This document shows, piece by piece, positions 49,884 to 60,600 of a stretch of DNA of 64,000 nucleotides (the first letter of the stretch is position 1; each line of letters starts with the position of its first letter). Position numbers and translations under genes: made by a program. Below the pieces are notes generated by a model that was not told where the DNA came from, made no database searches, and worked only from the letters and a program-made list of their open reading frames with translations. This stretch comes from Actinobacteria bacterium UBA2184. Its GTDB lineage: Bacteria > Actinomycetota > Coriobacteriia > Anaerosomatales > Anaerosomataceae. Location: contig DCVQ01000009.1 in assembly GCA_002328745.1 (NCBI GenBank), positions 64,351 to 128,350 on the forward strand. The letters are read 5' to 3'.

Positions 49884-51437
49884 CTACTCACCTGCCCCGG
49901 CGATCCGCCAGGACCCGGCGTCGCGAAGCGCGTACTCCTCGAACGGTTCGGCCTCGACGCCCTCCACTCCCTTGTAGAGCACCGTCTGGTCGAAGCGAAG
50001 GTCCCACCTCACGAGGCGCAGCTCCTCGAGACGCGCCCATCCCTCGCCAAGCGCGCTCCTCAGTTCGGCGGGACTCCCCGCTTCCTGCATCGCTGTGGCG
50101 GCGGCATCGAGTCCGGCGTCTGACACGCGACTGACGTTCAGCCCGGCGGGGTTCGTCGCCGAGGGGACGTCCCCGGACTCGTAGGGCCAGGCCCAACCGT
50201 ACGGGACGCCGATCGGGAACTCGAGCAGCGCCACGTCGAAGTCGCCCAGCACGAGCGGACTGCCGCCCGGGTAGTCGGTGTACGGGAACGTGGGATACGG
50301 CTCGATGCGTCCTCCGAAGTCCCTGATCGGGATGTCGTACTCGATGCGGTTCCCCTCTTCAGCGCTGATGGGATTGAAGATCACGTCGTAGACGAGCTCG
50401 CGTCCGCGCTTGGAGCGCACGCCATCGGCGCCTGCCCGCCATTCGGCCGCGTCGAGCGCGCCGAGCACGGCCTCGGTGTCCGCTACGGACTCCGCGATCG
50501 GATAGCCGTACGGCCCCGGATCGCCGGGCGCGACGGTCACCGTGGCGGCCACGGAGAACGCCTCCCTGACAGCCGGATCGGCCGTCACATGGCCCTCGGA
50601 GGGGTTCATGATGAACGCCCGCCAGCGCGCGCTGGGCACAGAGGATTCCTGCTCGCTACCCGCAGGCCCGACCGGAGGCGACAGCCACACGCAGTTCACC
50701 TCGGCCTCCCAGACGGAGCGCGCGGCCGCATCGGTCTGCGCGAAGACCACTCGGATCGTCAGAAGCTGCCCCGCCGGATCGATCAGATCCACCTGCGAGC
50801 CCTTGATGTGCCGCTCAACGAGGCGACCGCGGGACCCCACTGGGTGGACCCAGAAGTCGTCCGACAGGACGTCGGGCGAGCCCTCGAGCAGGTGCCGCGG
50901 GAGCACGTATGGAACGAACCGCCACGCAAACGGCGCGTCGGGCTCGCTCAAGGTGAGTCTCACGGTGTGCTCGTCGATAGCCGTGACCGCGACGACGTTC
51001 TCCGCGCCTCGCGGGTCGTCCGCGAGCACGCCCGCATCGAGCAGGCCCCACGTGAACACCACGTCGCCGGCGGTCAGCGGCTCCCCGTCGGCCCAGCGAG
51101 CGTCCGGGTCCAGGCGGTAGGTCACCTCGGTGCGATCCGCACTGATCCCGCCGTTGTCGACCGTGGGGATCTCGGTCGCCAGGTCCGGCACCGGCATCCC
51201 CTGGTCATCGACGCCGAAGAGTCCCCTGAACAGCAGCGCGCCAACCTGTCGGCTCGAGAGCACGGTCGTGTACGGATTGAGGCTGGTGCCCGCCGGACCG
51301 GCGATCACCGCAATCGAACCGGGCGACTGGCCGGGCCCCGGATCCCCCGGAACGCAGCCTCCCGCGAGCGACACAGCCAGCGCCAGCGCGAGGGCGGCGA
51401 GGCGCCGCGGCCTACTGGAAGCGATGAACGACAACAC
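49884..51437 (-). CDS. Orphan extracellular solute-binding-like lipoprotein (family 5)
   Basis: About 517 residues from GTG 51437 (GAAGGGGG five bases upstream; GTG 51443 is an alternative). A lipoprotein signal (LALALAVSLAGGC) is followed by a family 5 peptide/nickel-binding fold: PAGTSLNPYTTVLSSRQVGA, RLDPDARWADGEPLTAGDVV, FTWGLLDAGV and FVPYVLPRHLLEGSP. No permease or ATPase of a peptide transporter is adjacent. Instead it sits between cytochrome maturation genes in the giant cytochrome operon. It may have been recruited as an extracytoplasmic binding or chaperone protein, but this is inference. Its start overlaps the preceding gene by about 25 bases. Confidence 0.8.
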   Translation of the reverse strand: MLSFIASSRPRRLAALALALAVSLAGGCVPGDPGPGQSPGSIAVIAGPAGTSLNPYTTVLSSRQVGALLFRGLFGVDDQGMPVPDLATEIPTVDNGGISADRTEVTYRLDPDARWADGEPLTAGDVVFTWGLLDAGVLADDPRGAENVVAVTAIDEHTVRLTLSEPDAPFAWRFVPYVLPRHLLEGSPDVLSDDFWVHPVGSRGRLVERHIKGSQVDLIDPAGQLLTIRVVFAQTDAAARSVWEAEVNCVWLSPPVGPAGSEQESSVPSARWRAFIMNPSEGHVTADPAVREAFSVAATVTVAPGDPGPYGYPIAESVADTEAVLGALDAAEWRAGADGVRSKRGRELVYDVIFNPISAEEGNRIEYDIPIRDFGGRIEPYPTFPYTDYPGGSPLVLGDFDVALLEFPIGVPYGWAWPYESGDVPSATNPAGLNVSRVSDAGLDAAATAMQEAGSPAELRSALGEGWARLEELRLVRWDLRFDQTVLYKGVEGVEAEPFEEYALRDAGSWRIAGAGE

Positions 51438-52515
51438 TGACACCCCCTTCGTCAGCCCTGAGGGTGTACAGCCCGTCCTCGCAGAGCGACATCGGGAGCG
51501 TGCCGTCGTAGCGCACGAGGACGCTCGAGTACGGCAGGGTGATGCACGAGTCGATCGTGCCGTCGAGCGTCACGACGAGCACCTCGTCGAACGGCTCCGC
51601 CGCCGAGGTCCACGCGGCGGACAGCTGCACCGGCCGCCCCACGATCGCCTCGCCCGGCATGGTCCTCAGGTAGACCCGCGAGTCGGGGCCGACGCCCAGC
51701 AGCCGGTAGCGGCGCGGCACCCGCACACGTTCCTCGCCCGATCCGATGACGGTGATCACGTCGCTCGACGACACGTCGAGGCCCATCACCTGCGTCCGTG
51801 TGGAGTAGGCGCGGCCATCCAGGCCGAAGCCCCACAGCTCGAGCGAACCGGCGTCGGCCGCGGCGTCACCCACCGGAACGCCGTCGATGGCGACGGGCAC
51901 GAGCGCCTCCCGCGAGTAGATGACCTCCGCCTCGAAATCCACGTCGGACGGGGTCGCCGACGCGTAGAGCGTGCCATCGGAGTAGACGAGACCACCGCTG
52001 TTGAGCTGGAGCGGGATGGCGTACGTGGTCTCGATCGAGGCTCGCACATCAACGATGACGGCGGTCTCGCTGCGGCCCCCCGACTTGGCGACGACGTAGT
52101 TGAAGCCGCCCTCATGGGGTCGGAAGAAGGTCGATCCGGAAGGCGCCACGGTCGTCCCCGCCAGCACGCCGTCCTGCGAGAACCAGCGCACACGCGCCCC
52201 CACCACACCCTCGGGATGGTCGACGATGAACACGAGCCCACCGGAGGAGAAGACCGCCTCGATGGTCGAAATGGCGATGACCTCCCCCTTGCGGCTCGCG
52301 TCCGTCGGCCCGGAGCCCCACGGCAGGTAGAGCAGCTCCTCCATCGTCGCCGAGGAGCCCGCTGCGGTGCCCAGGTCGAGATCCACGTACTCGGCGGCCG
52401 TCTCCGGAGCCGCCCCATCATCGGTGCCGAGGAAGAACGTGGCGACGCCGACGCCGAGTATCAGCGCTACGGCGACCAGGGCTACGGTCACCCATCTCGT
52501 ATGGCGTGCCTGCAT
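51412..52515 (-). CDS. Unrecognised membrane-anchored beta-rich protein
   Basis: The 367-residue protein has one N-terminal membrane anchor (about 8-29, WVTVALVAVALILGVGVATF) and a long extracytoplasmic region of short beta strands at regular spacing (VRWFSQDGVLAGTTVAPSG, YSDGTLYASATPSDVDFEAE, WGFGLDGRAYSTRTQVMGLD, LLGVGPDSRVYLRTMPGE), which suggests a beta-propeller. There are no CxxCH motifs and only two Cys, near the C-terminus. No family name recognised. It lies between CcsA copy 2 and the solute-binding-like gene in the cytochrome operon, so it may help fold, export or dock the giant cytochrome. Confidence 0.75.
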   Translation of the reverse strand: MQARHTRWVTVALVAVALILGVGVATFFLGTDDGAAPETAAEYVDLDLGTAAGSSATMEELLYLPWGSGPTDASRKGEVIAISTIEAVFSSGGLVFIVDHPEGVVGARVRWFSQDGVLAGTTVAPSGSTFFRPHEGGFNYVVAKSGGRSETAVIVDVRASIETTYAIPLQLNSGGLVYSDGTLYASATPSDVDFEAEVIYSREALVPVAIDGVPVGDAAADAGSLELWGFGLDGRAYSTRTQVMGLDVSSSDVITVIGSGEERVRVPRRYRLLGVGPDSRVYLRTMPGEAIVGRPVQLSAAWTSAAEPFDEVLVVTLDGTIDSCITLPYSSVLVRYDGTLPMSLCEDGLYTLRADEGGVSVVVHRFQ

Positions 52516-52530
52516 CGCGCGGCGCCTTTC

Positions 52531-53340
52531 CTAGTACGGCTTCATCAAGGGAATGTCGAAGTAGTGCCACGTGTCGGGGATCACGGACCAGATGAAGTAC
52601 GCGGCCACAAGGACCGGAAGCACGGCAACGACGCCGATGTCGAGCAGGCTGCCGCTCCAACGGTAGAACAGCCGGCCGTGTATCACCAGGGCGTACCCGA
52701 GCCAGGCGGCGAGCGAGAGCGTCTCGACGGTGCTCCACTGCCAGAAGACCCCGAAGATGATGAACGAGTACCAGGATCCCGTAGCCAGCATCGCCGTGAA
52801 GGCGCTGAAGCCCGCCATGAGGCACTCGGTGATGAAGCGGTCTGCCGCCTCGATATCCATGCCGAGCGGCTTCCTGCCCGCGAGGCGCAGTAGGGCGGAC
52901 GTCGTGGCAGCAAGCAGCGCGACGAAGGCCACCCAGGCGAAGGCCACGTGCACGTCCACCCACAACGACTGCTCGGAGATGGTGAGCGGCACGGGGTCGC
53001 TCCTGAAGCGAGTCCCGTAGAGGAGCGCGGCGAGCGCCCACGGCGCCGCCCATCTCCAGATGTCCTGAAGCCTCGGCCGCCAGATGCCGATGGCCGTCGC
53101 GCCAACGAGCAGTGACGCGGCCAGCGCGTACGTGTTCTCGAACGTGCCGAAGATGGCCGGATGGCCCGCGACGTACCATCTGGCCGCGAATCCCGCCAAT
53201 GCCGCGATCGCCGCGGCGTTGGCGATCCAGCGCCCGACCGGCATGGCCTCGCGACGCGCGATCGCGACGAGCGAGGCCGTCACGGCGAGAAGCGTCAGCA
53301 GGAAGGTGGCGCTGTACAGAACGTTCATGAGAGCAGTCAT
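52531..53340 (-). CDS. CcsA-like cytochrome c maturation protein, second copy with altered WWD motif
   Basis: The 269-residue polytopic protein follows the CcsA pattern: about eight membrane helices, conserved His residues (SLWVDVHVAFAWVAFVALL and LGYALVIHGRLFYRW) and a tryptophan-rich segment at the WWD position reading FGVFWQWSTVETLSLAAWLG. The Asp of the canonical WxWDPxET is Ser here, while the first CcsA copy in the window keeps it. The ATG overlaps the ResB copy 2 stop as ATGA. Either it handles heme with a modified site or acts as an accessory subunit. Confidence 0.85.
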   Translation of the reverse strand: MTALMNVLYSATFLLTLLAVTASLVAIARREAMPVGRWIANAAAIAALAGFAARWYVAGHPAIFGTFENTYALAASLLVGATAIGIWRPRLQDIWRWAAPWALAALLYGTRFRSDPVPLTISEQSLWVDVHVAFAWVAFVALLAATTSALLRLAGRKPLGMDIEAADRFITECLMAGFSAFTAMLATGSWYSFIIFGVFWQWSTVETLSLAAWLGYALVIHGRLFYRWSGSLLDIGVVAVLPVLVAAYFIWSVIPDTWHYFDIPLMKPY

Positions 53341-54626
53341 GAGGCCTTCCTCGCCTTGCGGAGCAGCTCGACGCCCAGTTCGCGGCCCGCCGACCTGCCG
53401 GCCATGTCGAGCCAGCCGTCCACGGAAACGCCATCGGAATCCGCCCACACCATTACGCTGTGCTTGCGCAGCACGAGCCTCCACAAGACGCCCGCGGTCA
53501 TCACGAGGAAGCCCAGAGCCATGAACGGCAGGGCGGGAGCGCTCGTGACCCGAAACGTCCCGTAGCGCGACAGCCCGGAGATCCGGATGGTGTAGCCGCC
53601 TACCTCGATCGGCTCACCAACGCGCACGAGCTCCCTCGCGACGAGCAAGCCCGTGCGACCGAGCTCCTTCACGGCCACCAGGAAGGCCGGTTCGATGATG
53701 TTGTACGACAGTGAGACGTCCCGCCCGTCGACGACCCCGTGATCCGGGTACGCGATCACAGACATCTCGAGGGGCACGCCCGGCACCTCGACCGTGTCCT
53801 CGGCGCCCGGAGGCGAGAGATTCATCGCGACGACGTACTCCTGCGCGGTCCCGTCGGGGCCCGTCGTCTCGATATGCGGAGCGAGATTGTAGTCGCTGAT
53901 GCTCGCGAAGGTGGTTGGGCCGATCCAGTGCGGCTGCGACAACGAGAAGCTCCGCGAAGAGCCGTCGGCCGCGCTCAGGCGCGCTTCGAGTTTCGTGAAG
54001 AGCAGCACGTCTTCGAAGTACTGCGGCTCGATGGACTCCAGCGTGAAGTAGCGGAACGCCGATGGCACCGTCACTCCAGCGACCGCCGCAGCCTCGCCCA
54101 CGCTCTGCCCCTCGGTCACCCTCAGCGTGGTCGAATCGACTGTGAGCAGGTGCGCCACGAGCGAGACTCCGAGCAGCACGATGCCGAAGTGGAAGATGGA
54201 GCCACCCAGCAGCGAGTAGCGATGTCTTGCTGCGTACAGCGAGCCGTCGGATCTCGTGACCGCATACCGACGCATCTTGAGCGTCGCCTCGACGCCGTCG
54301 AGGTCCATGCCCTCGACCCGCTCCGCATCCGGAGTGGGCGCGGGATGCGCGACGCCGGTCCGCTGCGCCCGGCGCATGTCCCGGGCCATCCTGGTCCACG
54401 CGCAGACCACCGTGGTGAGCCCGACCGCGACGTAGACTGCCCGGAACGCGAGCCAGTCCTCCGCGATGGCCCGAATGGTCTCGTGCGACTGCCCGCTGAG
54501 CTGGAACGGCACGAGCCAGACGAGTGTCAGCGCGACCCAGGCCCCGAGCACCCAGAACGACACGGCCCTCGACTCGATGAGCGCGCGAACGCGCCGAGTG
54601 CCCTCGGTTAGGGGGTTTGGTGCCAT
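53337..54626 (-). CDS. ResB-like cytochrome c maturation protein, second copy
   Basis: The 429-residue protein has the ResB topology: an N-terminal helix pair (AVSFWVLGAWVALTLVWLVP, FRAVYVAVGLTTVVCAWTRM), a third helix with a His (GGSIFHFGIVLLGVSLVAHL), an extracytoplasmic domain of about 200 residues and a last helix (LPFMALGFLVMTAGVLWRLV). It is divergent from ResB copy 1. It is the first gene after the giant cytochrome (64-base gap) and is coupled to the second CcsA-like gene. The likely role is heme delivery and apocytochrome handling for the giant cytochrome. Confidence 0.82.
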   Translation of the reverse strand: MAPNPLTEGTRRVRALIESRAVSFWVLGAWVALTLVWLVPFQLSGQSHETIRAIAEDWLAFRAVYVAVGLTTVVCAWTRMARDMRRAQRTGVAHPAPTPDAERVEGMDLDGVEATLKMRRYAVTRSDGSLYAARHRYSLLGGSIFHFGIVLLGVSLVAHLLTVDSTTLRVTEGQSVGEAAAVAGVTVPSAFRYFTLESIEPQYFEDVLLFTKLEARLSAADGSSRSFSLSQPHWIGPTTFASISDYNLAPHIETTGPDGTAQEYVVAMNLSPPGAEDTVEVPGVPLEMSVIAYPDHGVVDGRDVSLSYNIIEPAFLVAVKELGRTGLLVARELVRVGEPIEVGGYTIRISGLSRYGTFRVTSAPALPFMALGFLVMTAGVLWRLVLRKHSVMVWADSDGVSVDGWLDMAGRSAGRELGVELLRKARKAS

Positions 54627-54653
54627 CTCGTCCCGTCATCCAGGAAACCGCCG

Positions 54654-54678
54654 GTCGTCGCCTCACCGCGAAGACGAC
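54654..54678 (-). promoter_or_regulatory. Small hairpin between giant cytochrome and resB copy 2
   Basis: GTCGTC and GACGAC arms (6 bp) with a 13-base loop lie in the 64-base gap. There is no U-run. It could attenuate expression of the maturation genes relative to the cytochrome or stabilise a processed 3' end. Confidence 0.25.
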
Positions 54679-54690
54679 ACCGCTAGTGTA

Positions 54691-57600
54691 CTAGTACGAG
54701 TACTGCAGATCGGCGTACTCGCTCGGCGTGTGCTTCACGCAGGCGGAGTAGTTGTCCGCAGGGATCGTCTTCGAGAAGTTGTAGCAGCCGACCGTGGTCG
54801 TGGTGCTACCCAGCAGGTGCTGCGACCACGACGCGCCGTTCATGAAGCGCTGGCCCATGTAGTTCGCGGCGCCCGTATACGTGGCCGCCGATGGATGGTA
54901 CGTCATGCTCGTGCCGTGGATGGCGCCGTTCTGCACCACGGTGTTCGCCGGGTTGTTGTACGACGCCTCCGTCTTGCGGCCGCCGTGGCAGTGCAGGCAG
55001 CTCGACCAGGTGAGCGCGGGGCTGTTGAATGTCCCGGTGTTGTAGCACGAGGACGACATACGGCCGTGGTTCATGCGCGAGAGCAGCGCCGCCGTGGCGT
55101 TGAGACCCGCCTTCTCGTTCGTGCCGTACACGTCAACGCGGTGGCAGTTGATGCAGAAGTTGGCGCTCGCGTACGCCCCGTTCGTGACGACCGTGCCGTC
55201 CTGGAGCGTGGACTTCACGTTCACATCCACGCCGGAGAGGATCCACTTGTTCGCCGAGGCGTGCGGACCTTCCGGCCCCGTCGCATCGCTGTTGTTGTGG
55301 CAGTCGGTGCAGACCACGATGCTCGTGGTGACCCAGCCGTCGGTGAACGTGTTCGACAGGCCGTTGTTGTTCGTCTCGGACGTACCGTCGTTCACGCCGT
55401 CGTTATCCAGATCGATCCATTTCCGCATCGTGCTCGAGGTCCAGGCGCCGTTGAGGTTGGTGGCCGGCTGGTTGAGGCCCGGCGTGAAGATCGGATGGTA
55501 CGACAGCTGCATCGGGTTGAAGTCCGCGCCGACGTCGGTCTGCTTGCCGCCCGTCTGGTTCTGCAGGTTCAGCGACGAATTCGGCGGGGTCGTCGTCCAC
55601 GACCAGCTCGAGTGGCACTTCAGGCAGAGCTGCCACTGGTAGGAGGACGAAGCGACACGCGAATACGTGGGCGCGGTGGGCGCGCCGGGCGCACCTGAAC
55701 CGGCCCAGGTGCCGTTCGCGTTCGCGGTGCTGATGGTGACGCCCCAGACGCCCTTGGTGGCACCGGCGATCGGCGGCGGGGTGTTGCCGCGTCGCGCCTG
55801 ATTGGTCGGCCAGGCGGTGGTGCCGGCCTGCGCCTCGTGGACGTTGTGGCAGTCCTCGCACTCGACGTGGCGGTTGCTCGCCGGGTTCCACCCGGCGCTC
55901 GTGCCTTCGTTATACGACTGGTGCACGCCGGAAGTGGCGGCCACGGGGTGCTTGTTGGGCTTCGCGGCGTTGTTGAACTCCGTATAGATGGACCTGGCGT
56001 CGGCGGACATGCTGCCCGCGCCGTAGCCGTCGGGGCCGGCGGTGCCGCCCGTGTGGCACTTGTAGCACAGGTTCTCTTCACTCGACGTGCTCGTGCCCGC
56101 GAGCGCTGCCCCCAGCGCCTTGGCGATGCGGTTCTCGCTCGACTTGTGCACGCCGATCTTGTACGTCGACGTCATCTTCGAGCCGGTGTCCATGTCGTCG
56201 TCGTGGCACTTCGAGCAGTTGGCCTTGAACGTGTCCGCCGCGGTCGTCCCGAAGCCGATGACACCGCCGCTATTGACCTGGTAGTCATGCGCCGACGCGT
56301 CGAACCCGGCGCCGCTGATGATCGGAGTGGTCGTCGAACCGCCGACTTTCTGGCCGGTGGTGTTCTTCGCCTGGGTCACGCTGTGGCAGGCGATGCAGAT
56401 GCCGTAGGTGCCGCCGCCCGGGAAGTCGCTGTTCGTGGGAACCGCAGTCGCCGACAGGTCGGTGCGGAGGTTGAAGCCCTTCTGGCTGTTGAAGTAGTTG
56501 TGGTCGGCGTGGCAGCTCACGCACTCGAGCGCCGCGGTCGACGTCGGGTAGGTGTTGGCGGCGGCCGGTGCGCGGAACGGTGACGCACTATCGAGCACGT
56601 GGTGGTACGTCAACGTATCGTTCGTCATCGTCGCATGGGTGGCGTGGCAGGTATTGCACGCCGAGCCGCCCGTGCTGCCGCCAGCACCCGGATTGTGGAC
56701 GTTGTTGGTGGTGGCGCCCGAGTAGTCGTTGCCGTGGCACCCGTAGCACGACGTGGTGTCGGCCTGGTAGTGGCCGCTCACCGCGGGCAGGCGCAGCTTG
56801 TTCGCGCCGATGGCGGCCGCGCGGTTGAGGCCTTCGACGAGCGCGGTGCCAGTGACGTTCACGTAGCCCGCGCCGTCGGTGGGATCGGTGATCTGTGCCG
56901 TCGCGTCGCCCGTCGAGTGGCACAGGAAGCAGAACTGGCGGTTGCCGGCGGCGGTGCCCATGTTGATCTCACCGGCCGCGTCGCCCACCGCGTACGTGAT
57001 GTTGTTGTTCTGGCTCATCACGAGCAGGCCATCGGCGATCGCCGACCCGTGCGGGTTGTGGCAGTCGTAGCACGGGAGGCCCTGGCCCACCGTCAGAGTG
57101 CCGCCCGAAGTCTTGATGACGTGGCCGAAGTTCCCGCCGGTGGCAAGCCCACCGTCGCCCGTGGGGTAGTACTGCTTGATATTGCGCGTCGAAGGCGCGC
57201 CGTCGTGGCAGGTGAAGCACAGCCCGTAGTTGTCCGCGGTCGCGTTCGTCGGGTCGAACTGCCCCACGAGCTCATCGTAGGCGTACGCCGTGCCGTGCAC
57301 GTCGTGACAGTTCTTGCAGTCGCCACCGACAAGACCCGAACTCGGCCACACGACTGCCGCACCCTTGTGGATGCCGTTGGTGCCGTTGTAGACCGTCGTC
57401 CCGGGCCACGTGCCGATGTTCGGATAGCCGTTGGCGAGTCGCGTGTAGGTCGTGCCGGTCGCCGCCGCGTGGCACGCCGCGCAGACGCTGTTGTCGTTGG
57501 CGGTGATGGCCGCGCCGTTGATCTCGTTTCGGCTGTCGGTCATGTCGTACGCGCCGAGGAGCTTCGGTGCGACCGAGCCGTGGTTGTCATGGCACTCGGC

Positions 57601-60600
57601 GCAGGAGACCTCTTCGCCGGCTCCGATAGCTCCGGTCTGGCTCCAGTGACCGCGGGTGGCGTTCGCGCTCTTGTTGTTGATCGCAGTGTTCGCCTGCGTG
57701 ACCGAGTACGGGATGTACGTGGTGCCGTTCACGGTGTAGGCCGGCAGCGCGCCGTCGTGGCACTTCAGGCAGAACGCCGCCTGGTCGGCGTCGGTCGCAT
57801 AGGCGATCGTGTTGTAGCCGTTCTCGGGGTCGGTGACCTTGCCCGTCGTGCCGGTCACCACGTGCGGGTTGTGGCAGCTCTCGCACTCGACGCTGTCGCC
57901 GCTGGCGGCCACGACCGGGTGCTTGCTCGCCAGGCCGAACTGCGCGTACACGCGCTCGGAGGCGGCAGTCATCGCGGTCGCGTTGTACCAGTCACGCAGG
58001 GTGGTGGACTTCCGGGTCCCAGTCAGCGCATCCGTAGTCCGGCTGTGGCAGCGGTAGCAGTGCGCCTCCTGCAGCGGATCGGCCACCGTGCCGCCGAGAG
58101 CCGATACCATGCGGCGGGTAGCACTCGAGTGCGTGCCGAATCGGTACGTCGAGGTCTGGAAGTCCTTCGTCATCTCGTCGTTGTGACACTTCGAGCAGTT
58201 GGCGCTGAACGACGTGGCATCACCATAGGTGGACGTCGCGTAGTAGTCGTGCGCCGAGGCGCCGAACTGGTTGGCCGCGCCGCCCGCGACGATCTTCGGC
58301 GTGGCGATCGAGCCGTCGGACTTCTGATCCGTTCCGGGGTTCTGCTTCGCAAGGCTCGTCGCGTGGCACGCGGTGCAGACGCCCGTGTTGGAGGCCGAGT
58401 CGTAGTCGGTCGCAGCGCCGGCCGGGTTAAGCGTCGCGATATCGGGCCGCAGGTTGGAGGCCTGCGTGGCGTTGAATTTGTCGTGGTCCGTGTGGCAGCT
58501 CATGCAGTACACGTCGGTCGTCGAGGTCGGATAGCTCCCGGCCGCGAAGGCCTTGTCGCCCTCGTACGTGGCGCTGCCGAGCACGTGGTGGTACACCGTG
58601 GCCCGCGTGGCGCCCGTATCGGTGAGCAGACCGTCTTCCATCGGCGACTGATACTGCGCGTGGCAGCCGTAGCAGTCCTGGCCACCGGCCGAGACGCCGC
58701 CGCTCGGGTTGTGGACGTTGTTCGTCGATAGACCCGAATAGTCGTTGCCGTGGCACTGATAGCAGCTCTGCGTGTCGGCCTCACGGTGACCTGCCACCGC
58801 CGGCAGGTGCAGGACGCCCGTGGTGCGATCGAGTCCTTCGAACAGGGCGCCCGCCGAGACCACCGCGAGGCCGGTCCCGTTGTAGCCCTTGGTGGTGTCC
58901 GAGGTGGTGTGGCACGCGAAGCAGAAGTTGCGGATGTCTGCGGCGGTCCGCGAGGTGGGGTCCATGTTGACCTCACCCGCGGCGTCACCGAGCGCGATCG
59001 TCGTGGTGCTGTTCGTCATCGTCACGACGAGCAGGCTGTAGCTCGAGGCGCTGCCGTGCGCATTGTGGCAGTCGTAGCACGGCACCACGCCACCGGCGTT
59101 GGAGAGGTTGCCACCGGCGGTGCGGATCTCATGACCGCTGCCGCCGCCCGCGCCGCCCACCGAGACCGGGTAGTACGTCTTCACGTTGCGCGCAGCCGGA
59201 CCGTCGGTGTCGTGGCAGTCGAAGCACAGCGTGAACGTGTCCTTGTCGAAGGACACCGCGGAGGCCACCGGCCGCAGCTCGTCGTACGTGTTGATCGTGC
59301 CATGGACGTCGTGGCAGACCTTGCAGTCGCCGGCGACGTACGCGGGCAGTGACGATGAGCCGCCGCCGTTCGCGGTCGTATGGGGCGAGCCGGTGTGGGT
59401 CGTGTTGTTCCACGCGGTGTTATAGACCGCCATGCCCGGCCACACGCCTGCGATCGGGTAACCCGTGCCCGTCTGCCGCGTGGCCAGCGGGAATCCGGTC
59501 GTGGCCGAGGTGTGGCACGCCGCGCAGACCGTCTTGTCGTTGGCGGTGATGGCCGCGCCGTTGATCTCGTTTCGACTGTCGGTCATGTCGTACGCGCCGA
59601 GGAGCTTCGGTGCGGCCGAGCCGTGGTTGTCGTGGCACTCGGCGCACGACACCGTCTCGGCGGCGGAGATGGAGCCACCTGTCGCGGAACTGTCCGTCCA
59701 GTGGCCCTTGGAGGTCATCGCGGTGTCGACCTTGTTGTTGATGGCGGTGTTGGCCTGCGTGACCGTGTACGGCACGTAGGTGGTGCCGTTGACCGCATAG
59801 GACGGCAGCGAACCGTCGTGGCACTTCAGGCAGAACGCCGCCTGGTTGGCGTCGGTCGCGTAGGCGATCGTGTTGTAGCCGTTCTCGGGGTCGGTGACCT
59901 TGCCCGTCGTGCCGGTGACCACGTGCGGGTTGTGGCAGCTCTCGCACTCGACGCTGTCGCCGCCGGCCGCGACGACCGGGTGCTTGCTCGCCAGGCCGAA
60001 CTGCGCGTACACGCGCTCGGAGGCCGCGGTCATCGCGGTCGCGCCGTAGTTGTCCTGGAGCGTCGTCGTCTTGAGGCCGTCGGTCTGACGGCTGTGGCAC
60101 TCGTAGCAGTGCGCCTCCTGCAGCGGGTCGTTCTGGGTGCCGCCGAACGCCGAGACGATCCGTCGCGTCGCACTCCAGTGCGTCCCGAACTGGTTCGTGG
60201 AGGTCTGGAACGCCTTCGCCTGCTCGTCGTTGTGGCACTTCGAACAGTTGGCGCTGAACGTGCCGGTCTCGAACGTGGACGTCGCGTAGTAGTCGTGCGC
60301 CGAGGCGCCGAACTGGTTGGCCGCGCCGCCCGCGACGATCTTCGGCGTGGCGGTCGAGCCGTCGGACTTCTGGTCCGTGCCCGGGTTCTGCTTCGTGAGA
60401 CTCGTGGCGTGGCACGCGGTGCAGACGCCCGAATCCGACGTCGAGTTGTAGTCGGTCGCGGCGCCGGCCGGGTTCGTGGTCGCGATATCGGGCCGCAGGT
60501 TCGAGGCCTTCGCGGCATTGAACTTGTCGTGGTCCACGTGGCAGCTCATACAGTAGACGTCGGTAGTGGAGGTCGGATAGCTCCCGGCCGCGAACGCCTT

